From the NCBI RefSeq assembly GCF_020905295.1, contig NZ_JAJJMM010000001.1, positions 62,001 through 126,000 on the forward strand: DNA of 64,000 bases, read 5' to 3'. Positions 32,858 to 41,824 of this stretch are shown here, one piece after another. The number at the start of each line of letters is the position of its first letter. Positions within the stretch are counted from its first letter, which is position 1. Source of the DNA: Flavobacterium piscisymbiosum. Its GTDB lineage: Bacteria; Bacteroidota; Bacteroidia; Flavobacteriales; Flavobacteriaceae. A program made the translations under genes and the position numbers. The notes under the pieces are model-generated. The model saw only the letters and a list, made by a program, of their open reading frames with translations. It was not told where the DNA came from and ran no database searches.

Positions 32858-34162
32858 CTAATATTTTATATAATTCGAAACCACAATCTTCGCTTTCAAA
32901 TCAAACATTAAATTATATAGACCAAAGAAAGTACGGTTCATATAAATAAAATGTTTAGAGCCACGATTTCCGTTCATTTTTTTGAGATTGGTATCGTTAG
33001 AGAAACGTTCGCCTAATTTCGCAATGCTGTCAAAGAAAGTTTCATCGGCGAAATCGAAAGTTTCATTTTGGAATGGTTTTGTGAAAAGAGATAACAAATC
33101 ATGAAACATCTCGGTGAAATACTCAATTTCTGCCGGAGTATCATCTGGTCGAAGAATTTCTAATTCGAACAATTTTTGATTGAAAAGCGCTTTATCTGTA
33201 ATTACATTTTTATTGATTAACTCAAAATATGGCACATAAAATTCTTCGGGAATTATTTTCATACATCCAAAATCAAGTGCAATCAAACGGTTTTGATCAT
33301 CGACCAAAAAGTTTCCGGGGTGCGGATCGGCGTGTACTTTTCGTAGTACATGAATTTGGTACATATAAAAATCCCAAAGTGCCTGACCTAGTTTATCGCC
33401 AGCTTCTTTGTCTGTATTGATGGCGGTAAACTCAGAAAGATGAATTCCTGTCATCCAATCCATCGTGATGATTTTTTCTGATGAAAACTCAGGATAATAT
33501 CTTGGAAAAAGTAAATTCTCGATTTTATTGCACGCTTCTACTACTTCTTCGCTTTGTTTTAGTTCGAGTAAATAATTGGTTTCTTCGATGAGTTTATCTT
33601 CGACTTCTTTAAAATATTTATCAGAATCTTTTCCCTGAAGGTTAAACATTCTAATTGCGATGGGTTTTACCAAAGCCAAATCAGACGAAATACTATTGGC
33701 AACACCGGGATACTGAATTTTAACAGCTAACTTTTTACCTTCTTTTACCGCCAAATGTACCTGACCTATACTTGCTGCATTGACAGAATTGGCATTGAAT
33801 TCGTCGAAGATTTCGTAAGGTGTTTTTCCGAAATTGGTTTTAAACGTTTTTAAAACCAATGGCGCCGAAAGCGGCGGAACGGAAAACTGTGACAAAGAAA
33901 ATTTCTCGACATAGGCCTGAGGCAAAAAGTTCTTGTCCATGCTTAGCATTTGGGCCACTTTTAGCGCGCTTCCTTTCAGGCTTTTTAGTCCGTCGTAAAT
34001 GTCTTCGGCGTTATTTTCGTTGAGTTTATCGCGGGTCAAATCAGGATTCACCATTTTTTCGGCATAATGCTTTACATAGTTTACGCCTATTTTTGCACCG
34101 GTTTGCACCAATTTACTGGCTCTTTCTATTTTTGATGTTGGTATATAATCGATTGTTTTCAT
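32858..34162 (-). CDS. ABC1/UbiB-family atypical kinase
   Basis: A 434-residue protein. The KxGQ-like N-terminal signature is 'LKGSALKVAQMLS'; 'LAVKIQYPGV' gives the nucleotide-binding Lys, and 'KVHADPHPGNFLVDDQNRL' with 'ALDFGCMK' the catalytic loop and DFG. Family members support quinone or isoprenoid lipid metabolism at the membrane. It overlaps the TetR gene by 4 bp and precedes two SDR genes, so the operon may handle an isoprenoid or lipid product. Confidence 0.9.
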   Translation of the reverse strand: MKTIDYIPTSKIERASKLVQTGAKIGVNYVKHYAEKMVNPDLTRDKLNENNAEDIYDGLKSLKGSALKVAQMLSMDKNFLPQAYVEKFSLSQFSVPPLSAPLVLKTFKTNFGKTPYEIFDEFNANSVNAASIGQVHLAVKEGKKLAVKIQYPGVANSISSDLALVKPIAIRMFNLQGKDSDKYFKEVEDKLIEETNYLLELKQSEEVVEACNKIENLLFPRYYPEFSSEKIITMDWMTGIHLSEFTAINTDKEAGDKLGQALWDFYMYQIHVLRKVHADPHPGNFLVDDQNRLIALDFGCMKIIPEEFYVPYFELINKNVITDKALFNQKLFELEILRPDDTPAEIEYFTEMFHDLLSLFTKPFQNETFDFADETFFDSIAKLGERFSNDTNLKKMNGNRGSKHFIYMNRTFFGLYNLMFDLKAKIVVSNYIKY

Positions 34163-34821
34163 TGTTTGCTGTAGATTTTTTCTTTAAAAAGAAATTTACC
34201 TAAATCTATCAAGTGATTTAGAGGCGCAACATTCATTAATTCAAATGAAGCATTTACTGATTTTTCGATAAAAATATCTGTTTTTTCAAAAGCTGCCGAA
34301 TCATCGTCAACCCAAAATTTTATGGTAAGCATTAATTGCAACCAGGCCGATTCCTGAATTCCTTTTTCCTGAAACTTTCGCAGCTTTTCCTGCTCTAATC
34401 TGTAATCGTTGGTTAGGATTCCTGAAACATATTCTTTAAAACTATTGCGAAGCGTAGTAAGTTGTACGAGGTTTTTTAACGGATTTCGGTCGAATTTTAA
34501 GGATTGTAAAACATAACTTCTGTTGGCTGTCAGGATTTCGAAAAAGGTGAAATAAAAACTCAACATTTTGTTTTTCATATCATATTCCAGATAATCAGTG
34601 TTTTTATGCAGCAAATCGACTGTGTTGGCAAAAAATAATCTGAAAATTTCTTTTTCTAAACCTTCTAGTGTTCCAAAAAACGCATAAAATTCGGCTTCAG
34701 TAAAATTATTTTCTTTTGCGAAATGATAAACCGATTTTGGCTTTTGTCCTTTTTCCAGAACTTCTTCCATATATATTGAAACGATGTCTTCTTTACTGAT
34801 TGTCTTCTTTTTAGCTTCCAT
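34159..34821 (-). CDS. TetR/AcrR-family transcriptional regulator
   Basis: A 220-residue protein. The N-terminal HTH ('EDIVSIYMEEVLEKGQKPKS', 'VYHFAKENNFTEAEFYAFFG') is TetR-like with a divergent recognition helix. The C-terminal helical domain should bind a ligand. It is the first gene of the four-gene operon and overlaps the ABC1 gene start by 4 bp. It probably controls this operon and the divergent gene at 34919-35830 through the palindrome at 34862-34877. Confidence 0.8.
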   Translation of the reverse strand: MEAKKKTISKEDIVSIYMEEVLEKGQKPKSVYHFAKENNFTEAEFYAFFGTLEGLEKEIFRLFFANTVDLLHKNTDYLEYDMKNKMLSFYFTFFEILTANRSYVLQSLKFDRNPLKNLVQLTTLRNSFKEYVSGILTNDYRLEQEKLRKFQEKGIQESAWLQLMLTIKFWVDDDSAAFEKTDIFIEKSVNASFELMNVAPLNHLIDLGKFLFKEKIYSKQ

Positions 34822-34861
34822 CTTATTAAATTTTTAATTTGCCTTAAAGGTAATCAATGTT

Positions 34862-34877
34862 TAAGTATCTTTACTTA
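34862..34877. promoter_or_regulatory. Putative TetR operator in divergent promoter
   Basis: Perfect palindrome TAAGTA-TCTT-TACTTA centred between the TetR gene (-) and the epimerase gene (+). An outer pair TGTTTAA (34858-34864) / TTAAACA (34881-34887) surrounds it. The core TATCTTTA resembles a -7 box. Confidence 0.5.
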
Positions 34878-34918
34878 TCGTTAAACAGAATACGCTGTTA
34901 AATAAATTATAAACTATT

Positions 34919-35830
34919 ATGGCAAAAAATATTTTACTTACCGGAGGAACTGGATTTATAGGCAAACACTTAACCGATTTACTTATTGATAATGGTTTCG
35001 AAGTCTCTATTTTAAGCCGTTCTGATAGAAAAAATACTTCATCGATCACCTATTATAAATGGGATTTGACCCGCAATTATATTGATGAAGAAGCAATAGT
35101 AAAAGCAGATTACATTATTCATTTGTCAGGAGAAGGAATTGTTGAAAAACGATGGACTAAAAAACGTAAAAAAGACATACTCGAAAGCCGCACACAGCCT
35201 ATCGATCTTATTTTTTCTGTTTTAGAAAAAAAGAATAAAAAGCTGGATGCATTTGTCTCAGCATCGGCAATTGGAATATATGGCGCTTATACTAACGATA
35301 ATATATGTACCGAAGATACTCCGCCGGCAAATGACTTTTTAGGCATTACTTGCCAGGAATGGGAAAAAGCGGTCGATAAAATAAATTCGTTAGGAATTCG
35401 AACCGTAAAAGTAAGAACCGGAATTGTATTGGGCAAAGGCGAAGGTTTCCTAAAAAAAATAGCTCCGAGTTTTAAAGCTGGTTTTGGTGCCATTTTAGGT
35501 ACAGGAAAACAATATGTTCCGTGGATTCATATCGAGGATTTATGCAATATTTATTTGAAAGCAATTGCAGACGAGCAAATGCATGGTGCTTATAATTCCT
35601 GCGTTACAGACAATACCACAAACGAGAGTTTATCTAAAACACTGGCCAATTTATTTGGATACAAAATCTGGCTCCCAAAAGCACCTGCTTTTGTCCTGAA
35701 AATAGTTTTAGGCGAAATGAGTGTGGCTGTTTTAGAAGGCCAAAGAGTTTCATCTGAAAAAATACAAAAAATGGGATTTGATTTTCAATTTACTGATTTA
35801 GAAACTGCACTTGCAAGCTGTCTCAATTAA
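34919..35830 (+). CDS. TIGR01777-family NAD-dependent epimerase
   Basis: A 303-residue protein. 'NILLTGGTGFIGKHLTDLL' is the Rossmann motif; 'ADYIIHLSGEGI', 'RWTKKRKKDILESR' and 'VPWIHIEDL' are characteristic of TIGR01777 (YfcH/SulA-like) proteins. It is divergent from the TetR operon and convergent with yceI. Members often occur with photolyase, carotenoid and LitR/CarH genes. Substrate unknown. Confidence 0.88.
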   Translation: MAKNILLTGGTGFIGKHLTDLLIDNGFEVSILSRSDRKNTSSITYYKWDLTRNYIDEEAIVKADYIIHLSGEGIVEKRWTKKRKKDILESRTQPIDLIFSVLEKKNKKLDAFVSASAIGIYGAYTNDNICTEDTPPANDFLGITCQEWEKAVDKINSLGIRTVKVRTGIVLGKGEGFLKKIAPSFKAGFGAILGTGKQYVPWIHIEDLCNIYLKAIADEQMHGAYNSCVTDNTTNESLSKTLANLFGYKIWLPKAPAFVLKIVLGEMSVAVLEGQRVSSEKIQKMGFDFQFTDLETALASCLN

Positions 35831-35833
35831 ATT

Positions 35834-36403
35834 TTATTTTAAAGTAAGATACATCGAATCATTGGTTTTAACCACTCCAATTAATTCGGTATTGGCCGTT
35901 TTCGAAATTTTAGCAGCAATTTCATTCGGAATCTGGATATTAAAATCAGAAACTGAAATTGGGAAATCAGAAATAATCTGAATTCCGTCGCCTACTTTTT
36001 TAATTAAAGCGCTTACCATAATATCTTTCGATTTTCCGCGCAAAACCAATTTTCCTTTTATTTGATATTCTTTCTCCGTTTCATTGATATCTTTTAAATC
36101 AAATTTTTCGATTTTTCCTTTAAAAACAGCTTTAGGGTAACGACGGCTTTGCATATAATTTTCGTTAAAATGCTCCTGCATCATATCTAACTTAAAACGA
36201 AAATCTCTAACAATCACAGTACAAATAAATGTACTTGTTTTAGGCTCCAGAACAATGGCAACCTGTCTGTTTACAGCTTTTACTTCTTCGAAGAAAGGTA
36301 CAGAAGCTTCAAAATTTATAGTTCCCGTGTTGGTGAAAAATTTATCCTGTGCGATAACAGAATAGGCTGTAAATAGCAAAATAAAAAAAGTAGTTTTTTT
36401 CAT
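35834..36403 (-). CDS. YceI-family secreted lipid-binding protein
   Basis: A 189-residue protein with signal peptide MKKTTFFILLFTAYSVIAQ; the start at 36403 is chosen over an ATG three codons upstream because it begins a normal signal peptide. The mature part has the YceI pattern: 'KFFTNTGTINFEAS', 'MQEHFNENYMQSRRYPKAVF', 'GKLVLRGKSKDIMV'. YceI proteins are periplasmic lipocalin-like barrels that bind polyisoprenoids, which fits the neighbouring carotenoid and ABC1 genes. It converges with the epimerase gene, 3 nt apart. Confidence 0.88.
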   Translation of the reverse strand: MKKTTFFILLFTAYSVIAQDKFFTNTGTINFEASVPFFEEVKAVNRQVAIVLEPKTSTFICTVIVRDFRFKLDMMQEHFNENYMQSRRYPKAVFKGKIEKFDLKDINETEKEYQIKGKLVLRGKSKDIMVSALIKKVGDGIQIISDFPISVSDFNIQIPNEIAAKISKTANTELIGVVKTNDSMYLTLK

Positions 36404-36654
36404 AATCGTCAATAATTAAACAATTATGTCATTCGATTTTTTTTATTTTAAGAAGAGAAAAAAACTGGACTTAATATAAGTTTTTAAAAATTGAATGGCA
36501 GTACTCCGTGAAAACGTGATAACCAAATGTTTATACTTAAAGTTACGAAATTTTCACGGACACGGTTGCCGATTTTTGCCAAATATTTGTGAAATATTTT
36601 TTGTTTGTAAAATGTGAAATGGAGTTGGTGAAAAAATGATTTTTGTTTGGCGAA

Positions 36655-36870
36655 CATTGTCCCTACGTGCAATGTCATTAAGTTAATCTTTTTTAACGCA
36701 ATCTTGTCAGGCTGAGTGTCCCGAGGCTTCGGGAGAAGCCCATAAGTAACTCGATAAAGAAAATTTTACCGCAAAGTTCACAAAGAATTACGCAAAGTTT
36801 TGTGAATTACGCTTTGCTCTAAGATCACAAAGGGATTGTGTTTAACGCATAACTTAATGACATTGCCCTA
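36655..36870. repeat. Repeat-rich intergenic region
   Basis: The 580-bp gap 36413-36993 holds repeats and no convincing gene. 'CATTGTCCCTACG' with 'CAATGTCATTAAGTTAA' (36655-36684) is matched in inverted form by 'ACTTAATGACATTGCCCTACG' (36850-36871). Between them are related 'CGCAAAG' and 'TTACGC' strings that can pair (36775-36830). Confidence 0.6.
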
Positions 36871-36993
36871 CGCGACATACTCTGTGTTCTACAATTTTAT
36901 TCTACCAATATATAATCTCTAGAAGATATTCTGTTAGGAATTAAATATTGGTAGAGAAAAAAAATAATTTCGTTTTCAATAATAACAAAATTT

Positions 36994-37389
36994 CTACCCC
37001 TGCACTTCTGTACAAATCTCAATTAAAAAACCATCGACATCTCTTACATACGCTACAATTTGGCCCCACGGTTTTTGCGTTGGTTCTTTTACTAAAATGG
37101 CGCCAAAAGAAGTTGCTTTTTGTACCAATTCGCCAACATTATCTGTGATAAAACCCAACTCAATTGCAAAAGGTTTATCTTCAAGATTACTTTCGATAAA
37201 ACCATCTTTTAAATTTTGAGCGGCTAATTTTTTTGATGCAAATGAAATCGTTGTTTCACCAGTAATTAATTCTCCGTAATCATTTTCTGGTGTTACAAAT
37301 TTTCTTGAAAAACCAAATGCGTTTTCATAAAACTCAATTGACTTTTGTACATCTTCTACATATAATATTGTGTATCCAAACTTTACCAT
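36994..37389 (-). CDS. VOC-family (glyoxalase/bleomycin-resistance fold) protein
   Basis: A 131-residue protein. 'FGYTILYVEDVQKSIEFYEN' is the typical VOC start; 'PWGQIVAYVRDVDGFLIEIC' the conserved end with metal-ligand-like Glu. Two babbb modules fit the length. VOC proteins bind metals and act as lyases, dioxygenases or binding proteins. Substrate cannot be told. It precedes the thioesterase gene by 30 nt in the reverse direction, on the same strand. Confidence 0.85.
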   Translation of the reverse strand: MVKFGYTILYVEDVQKSIEFYENAFGFSRKFVTPENDYGELITGETTISFASKKLAAQNLKDGFIESNLEDKPFAIELGFITDNVGELVQKATSFGAILVKEPTQKPWGQIVAYVRDVDGFLIEICTEVQG

Positions 37390-37419
37390 ATTCTTTATTT
37401 TTAAATGGAGAGAATTATT

Positions 37420-37968
37420 CTAGCTAATTTCTAATAATACATTGTATTTTGCTAAACCTGCGAGATCTTCGATAGAACTTACATTGGTTACTTTTTCATG
37501 TTCTTCTACTTCTTTTCGAAGTTCAATATGTTTAATTGCCTTTCTAAAACGACGCACTTCGTCAAGATTCGACAAGATTAATCCTGGTACCGGAACACTT
37601 TTACCATCTTTATCTTTAGCAACCATTGTAAAATAAGAGGAGTTACAATGTTTAATTGCGCCTGTCTGAATATTTTCGGCTTCAACACGAATACCTACAA
37701 CCATTGAACTTCGACCTACATAATTTACAGAAGCTTTCATTGTTACTAATTCGCCAACCTCAATTGGTTTTAAAAAATTCACTGTATCCACAGAAGCCGT
37801 TACGCAATAATTTCCTGAAAATTTTGAGGCAGAAGCAAAAGCAATCTGATCGAGCAATTGCAGAATATAACCTCCATGGATTTTACCGCTAAAGTTCGTG
37901 TGCGATGGCAGCATTAATTCTGAAATACTAATTTTTGATGAGGATACCGGCTTAAAGTCTGTTATCAT
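37420..37968 (-). CDS. Acyl-CoA thioesterase (hotdog fold, YciA/BACH-like)
   Basis: A 182-residue protein. 'ISELMLPSHTNFSGKIHGGY' and 'LLDQIAFASASKFSGNYCVT' with the catalytic-type Asp are characteristic of hotdog acyl-CoA thioesterases (YciA/ACOT). It hydrolyses acyl-CoA to free acid and CoA in the cytoplasm. It starts 2 nt after the small gene at 37971-38336 ends, in the same operon. Confidence 0.9.
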   Translation of the reverse strand: MITDFKPVSSSKISISELMLPSHTNFSGKIHGGYILQLLDQIAFASASKFSGNYCVTASVDTVNFLKPIEVGELVTMKASVNYVGRSSMVVGIRVEAENIQTGAIKHCNSSYFTMVAKDKDGKSVPVPGLILSNLDEVRRFRKAIKHIELRKEVEEHEKVTNVSSIEDLAGLAKYNVLLEIS

Positions 37969-37970
37969 AT

Positions 37971-38336
37971 TTATTTATATTTAAATGGGGAGTTTTCTTT
38001 TTGAATAGCGGTGATAAAAAAATGGGAATCTCCCCACCAGCTAAACGTTCTATAGCGTTCTACGTAAGTCAATTTTACATATTGTCCTTGTAGATTATTC
38101 AATTGATCTATTACTTCTTTATCACTGTCTAAAACCGAAAAACTAAAAATTTGCGATCCTGAAACGCCCTGACTTAATTCGCCTTCCCAGGTTTTCATTA
38201 CTACTCCTTTATGGCTCATCCTGATCAACTCGCCTGAACGGTATCCTTCGCTGTAAGGAACATAATAAATAAAGGCAAAATAAGCTGTAAAAGCCAATAC
38301 ACAAATTGCTGCGATAATGATTAGAATTCTTTTCAT
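37971..38336 (-). CDS. Small membrane-anchored hypothetical protein
   Basis: A 121-residue protein with an N-terminal hydrophobic segment (ILIIIAAICVLAFTAYFAFI). The remainder contains 'YSEGYRSGELIRMSHKGVV' and 'KTWEGELSQG', a conserved flavobacterial family that databases sometimes mislabel 6-phosphogluconate dehydrogenase; it is far too short for that enzyme. It lies in one run with rmuC (6 nt) and the thioesterase gene (2 nt). Confidence 0.75.
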   Translation of the reverse strand: MKRILIIIAAICVLAFTAYFAFIYYVPYSEGYRSGELIRMSHKGVVMKTWEGELSQGVSGSQIFSFSVLDSDKEVIDQLNNLQGQYVKLTYVERYRTFSWWGDSHFFITAIQKENSPFKYK

Positions 38337-38342
38337 AAAATC

Positions 38343-39716
38343 TTAGTTTAAAGATTGATTTTCGTCTGTGTTTGCAGCTCTGGCAACTATATTTTCCGGA
38401 AGCGATTTCTTGGCCTTCGCTCCCATTTTTTTAAGTCTTTCTACACTCGAAATTAAGTTTCCTTTACCGTCGACAAGTTTATTCATCGCATTTTCGTATT
38501 CGGTTTTAGTATCTTTAATTTTGTTTCCAATTCTCACTAAATCACCAACAAAACCTTCGAATTTATCATATAATGCTCCGGCTTGTCTGGCAATTTCAAA
38601 AGCATTTTCCTGTTGCTTCTGGTTCGCCCACATACTGTCTATGGTTCTTAAAGTAGCCAGTAAAGTACTTGGGGTTACAATTACAATATTACGATCGAAT
38701 GCTTTGTTATAAAGTGCCGAATCTTCGTTTAATGCAATGGCAAAAGCTGGTTCTATTGGGATAAAAAGCAAAACAAAATCCGGACTTTCTATTTGGTACA
38801 AATCATGGTAATTTTTATTGCCGAGTTGTTCTACGTGTCTTCTTATAGAATTTACGTGTTCTTTTAGAAAATCAATCTTCAGTATTTCAGACTCTTCGTT
38901 GATCCATCTTTCATAGGCTACCAAAGAAACTTTAGAATCTACAATCATTTTTTTACCATCTGGCAGATTGATCACAACATCAGGAAAAACACGATTTCCT
39001 TCGTTATTGGTAAAACTCTGCTGTACTTCGTATTCACGTCCTTTTTCTAAACCTGATTTTTCTAAAACACGTTCCAGAACCAGTTCGCCCCAATTTCCCT
39101 GCATTTTACTATCTCCTTTAAGAGCTTTAGTCAGGTTTAAGGTTTCTTTGCTCATTTGAGCGTTCATCTCACTTAAACCGACAATCTGCTGACGAAGTGC
39201 TGCATGATAATCGATACTTTCTTTGTGGGTCTGTTCTACTTTTTGCTCGAAACCCTGAATTTTATCCTGCAAAGGCAACAGGATATTTTTCATGTTTTCG
39301 CTATTTTGTTCGGTAAATTTTGCCGATTTTTCTTCGAGGATTTTATTAGCCAGATTTTCAAATTCTTTGGTAAATTTTTCCTGTAACTCCGTTATCTCGT
39401 TTTTTTGTTCTTTATGGCGTTCCCACAAATTTTCGAAATCTACTTCTTTCTTAGAAAGCTGAATCGCTAAACTGTCTTTTTCTGTTCGAATGTTTTCCTT
39501 TTCGGCAGCAACTAAGTGAATCTGTTTTTCGAAATTATTTCTTTCTCTTTCAAATTGTTCTTTTTGCAATTGCAATTGATTTATAGCAGCACTTAATCGC
39601 TCTTCGAGACTGATTTTCTCTGATTGAAATCGAGCCGAAAACAACAACTTACCCATAAATATGCCTAAAAACAAAGCGACAACAAAAGCGACCAAATAGG
39701 GAAGAAAATCGACCAT
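38343..39716 (-). CDS. rmuC: DNA recombination protein RmuC
   Basis: A 457-residue protein with an N-terminal TM segment (YLVAFVVALFLGIFMGKLLF), a long coiled coil (about 30-190) and a C-terminal nuclease-like RmuC domain ('KMQGNWGELVLERVLEKSGL', 'PDVVINLPDGKKMIVDSKVS', 'IVTPSTLLATLRTIDSMW'). RmuC limits inversion-type recombination between short inverted repeats in E. coli. First gene of a short operon with the small membrane protein and thioesterase. The 212 bp upstream show no feature. Confidence 0.93.
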   Translation of the reverse strand: MVDFLPYLVAFVVALFLGIFMGKLLFSARFQSEKISLEERLSAAINQLQLQKEQFERERNNFEKQIHLVAAEKENIRTEKDSLAIQLSKKEVDFENLWERHKEQKNEITELQEKFTKEFENLANKILEEKSAKFTEQNSENMKNILLPLQDKIQGFEQKVEQTHKESIDYHAALRQQIVGLSEMNAQMSKETLNLTKALKGDSKMQGNWGELVLERVLEKSGLEKGREYEVQQSFTNNEGNRVFPDVVINLPDGKKMIVDSKVSLVAYERWINEESEILKIDFLKEHVNSIRRHVEQLGNKNYHDLYQIESPDFVLLFIPIEPAFAIALNEDSALYNKAFDRNIVIVTPSTLLATLRTIDSMWANQKQQENAFEIARQAGALYDKFEGFVGDLVRIGNKIKDTKTEYENAMNKLVDGKGNLISSVERLKKMGAKAKKSLPENIVARAANTDENQSLN

Positions 39717-39928
39717 AACTAAATTTATTTTATAAAAAAGTAAAAGTAATCAATAATACGAAGTGCTTAATTTTTAAAATCGAAATTTCACATTTTAATG
39801 CCCAGTCTGAATTTAAAAAACATTTAGAAAATTATTCACATTAAAAAAAACTAAAAAAAACTTTTATTCAACGCAACCATTTCAAAACAAGCACATCTAC
39901 AGTATATATAACCTATTAAAAATTTATC

Positions 39929-40813
39929 ATGAAAAAATTAATGTTAAGCTTGTTTATAGCTTTTGGATTCAGTGCTTGCTCTCTTAATAATGACGATATA
40001 AAAGCAGATTGCGGGCCAACAGAAGAATCAGCATTTATAGGAACTCCTCTTTTATGTGCGTACAATGTAAAAACTTACCCAACTGTTCCCACATATATAT
40101 TAGTAAATACAGATGAGAAATTACAAAGTTTCTTTACTAAGCGTGATAACGCAAGCACTTGTCCAAATGCAGGTGATCTAACTGTAGATTTTACTAAAAA
40201 CTATTTGGTTGGTCTTTTCTCTGGTCTTAAAACTACAACTGGTTATGGTATAAAAATAACGAGTATGGTAGAAAACAAATGCGAAATTCTGATTACTTAT
40301 TATGAAAAAGCACCTCAACCTGGAGAGCCTATTTCTTCGACAGTAAACTATCCTAGCGATTTTATCTTAATTCCAAAAACTTCAAAACCAATTCTTTTTA
40401 GTAAAACGAATGAGAACCCTGATAACATTGTAATAGGAAGTTATTTTAATCAATGTACAGGTGGAACTGATTGCAGAAAATTTTATCAATTGAATGATTA
40501 TAATATCCTGAAATTCCAAAATGTTGCTGCTAATGGTTTTGATTTCAATCAATACAAATACACAACAACAAACAAAAAAGGTGATTATACATTGTTCTTA
40601 AAAAGTGTACCTGCAGAAATTTTAAGTTTAAAAGGACAAACGAAAACTTATGGTGCGCCAGATGCAGCTGATCAGGGTGGCACTTATTTCGAGCTTCGTC
40701 AGGCAGGAATTGTAACTAAGATTTTTATTGACAATACTGACACTGCAGATCAGAGTGCAGAAATAAAAACTTTCAAAAAAGCGATACAGGATAAAATTGC
40801 GGCTCAAAAATAA
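39929..40813 (+). CDS. PrcB_C-like lipoprotein
   Basis: A 294-residue protein with a lipoprotein signal (MKKLMLSLFIAFGFSAC). Residues about 60-165 resemble the PrcB_C domain ('NYLVGLFSGLKTTTGYGIKI', 'ILITYYEKAPQPGEPIS', 'YPSDFILIPKTSKPILF'), found in envelope lipoproteins; the C-terminal half is unassigned. Six nt before the secreted protein at 40820, so both probably form an operon, perhaps with the sigma-factor genes further on. Confidence 0.7.
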   Translation: MKKLMLSLFIAFGFSACSLNNDDIKADCGPTEESAFIGTPLLCAYNVKTYPTVPTYILVNTDEKLQSFFTKRDNASTCPNAGDLTVDFTKNYLVGLFSGLKTTTGYGIKITSMVENKCEILITYYEKAPQPGEPISSTVNYPSDFILIPKTSKPILFSKTNENPDNIVIGSYFNQCTGGTDCRKFYQLNDYNILKFQNVAANGFDFNQYKYTTTNKKGDYTLFLKSVPAEILSLKGQTKTYGAPDAADQGGTYFELRQAGIVTKIFIDNTDTADQSAEIKTFKKAIQDKIAAQK

Positions 40814-40819
40814 TCGATC

Positions 40820-41221
40820 ATGAAAAAGCAATTCTTATTACTTATTATAGTGTGTTGCCTTTTTTCAACGGCTTACTCGCTGGAATCAACAACCCTGAAC
40901 TCCGGATCTATCGTGAATACCTGGATCTGGCAAAAATCGATTGGCGGAAGCAGCAACCCATACACGGCGACTCCTAAAACCATCGGATTTACAAAGAAGG
41001 TTGTTTTTACTCCTGACGGAAGAGTGATCACTTACAAAAACAATGTAGAAATTAGAAATAGTGCTTATCAAATAGAAAAAGGCAGCAGCTTTTTCGACCA
41101 GTCAGAAAATGACTTAATTACTTTTGAAGGGAAGACTTATATCATAGAAAGTCTTGACAATCAAAATTTAACGATTGTTAGCAATAACCAGGATGCAGCC
41201 CGTACTATTTTTAAAAGGTAG
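40820..41221 (+). CDS. Small secreted hypothetical protein
   Basis: A 133-residue protein with Sec signal MKKQFLLLIIVCCLFSTAYS. The mature part is a small beta-rich domain ('WIWQKSIGGSSNPYTATPKT', 'VFTPDGRVITYKNNVEI', 'LITFEGKTYIIESLDNQNLT'), similar in style to lipocalin-like proteins of Bacteroidota. It follows the PrcB_C-like lipoprotein by 6 nt and precedes the ECF sigma promoter. Confidence 0.75.
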   Translation: MKKQFLLLIIVCCLFSTAYSLESTTLNSGSIVNTWIWQKSIGGSSNPYTATPKTIGFTKKVVFTPDGRVITYKNNVEIRNSAYQIEKGSSFFDQSENDLITFEGKTYIIESLDNQNLTIVSNNQDAARTIFKR

Positions 41222-41241
41222 TTTTATAAGCTTATAAAAAC

Positions 41242-41249
41242 TATTTTTG
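41242..41249 (+). promoter_or_regulatory. -7 promoter box of the sigma-factor operon
   Basis: TATTTTTG fits TAnnTTTG, 23 nt before the TTG start of the sigma factor. Confidence 0.5.
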
Positions 41250-41272
41250 CAAAACCAAACAATACCACTTTT

Positions 41273-41824
41273 TTGAAAGACGATTTAGAAAAATACATTC
41301 TACTGTGCATAAAAAATGACAGAGAGGGACAACTGAAAATTTATCAGTTGTTCTCTCCTGTTTTATATGGTATTTGCCTAAAGTATATGAAAAACGAAGA
41401 TGATGCAAAAGATGTTTTTCAGGAAGCTTTTGTTATCGTATTTCAAAAAATAAGTCAATATAAATTTGAAGGGAGTTTTGAAGGCTGGCTAAAACGCATC
41501 TTCATTAACAAACTAATCGAAACCTTAAATAAAAAGAAAAAAGAAAGTTTCTTTTTGGATGTTTTTGATCCTGATACGGATTTTGTGGAGGAAGAAGAAT
41601 TAGACATTGCTCCTATTGAACAAGAAAAACTATTAGAATATATCCGGGATTTACCTGATCAATACCGAACGGTTTTTAACTTATATGTTTTTGAAAAAAT
41701 GAAACATCGGGAAATTGCAGAATTATTAAAAATTTCGGAAGGAACGTCAAAATCAAATTTAAACAGGGCCAAGCACATTTTGCAAAAAAGAATACTGAGC
41801 ATAAAAAATTTTAAAATAGCATGA
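41273..41824 (+). CDS. ECF-type RNA polymerase sigma factor
   Basis: A 183-residue protein starting at TTG; no nearby ATG is in frame. Region 2 is 'IYQLFSPVLYGICLKYMKNE' with 'DAKDVFQEAFVIVFQKISQY'; region 4 is 'LPDQYRTVFNLYVFEKMKHR' and 'EIAELLKISEGTSKSNLNRA'. It directs polymerase to an extracytoplasmic-stress set of promoters. Its last codons overlap the next gene by 4 bp (ATGA), so the next protein is its coupled regulator. Confidence 0.9.
   Translation: MKDDLEKYILLCIKNDREGQLKIYQLFSPVLYGICLKYMKNEDDAKDVFQEAFVIVFQKISQYKFEGSFEGWLKRIFINKLIETLNKKKKESFFLDVFDPDTDFVEEEELDIAPIEQEKLLEYIRDLPDQYRTVFNLYVFEKMKHREIAELLKISEGTSKSNLNRAKHILQKRILSIKNFKIA

Noticed and set aside
36484..36678. 64-codon minus-strand frame
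   Set aside because: It lies within repeat DNA, with no start context or family match.
37971..38336. 6-phosphogluconate dehydrogenase
   Set aside because: At 121 residues with a membrane anchor and no Rossmann motif it cannot be that enzyme.
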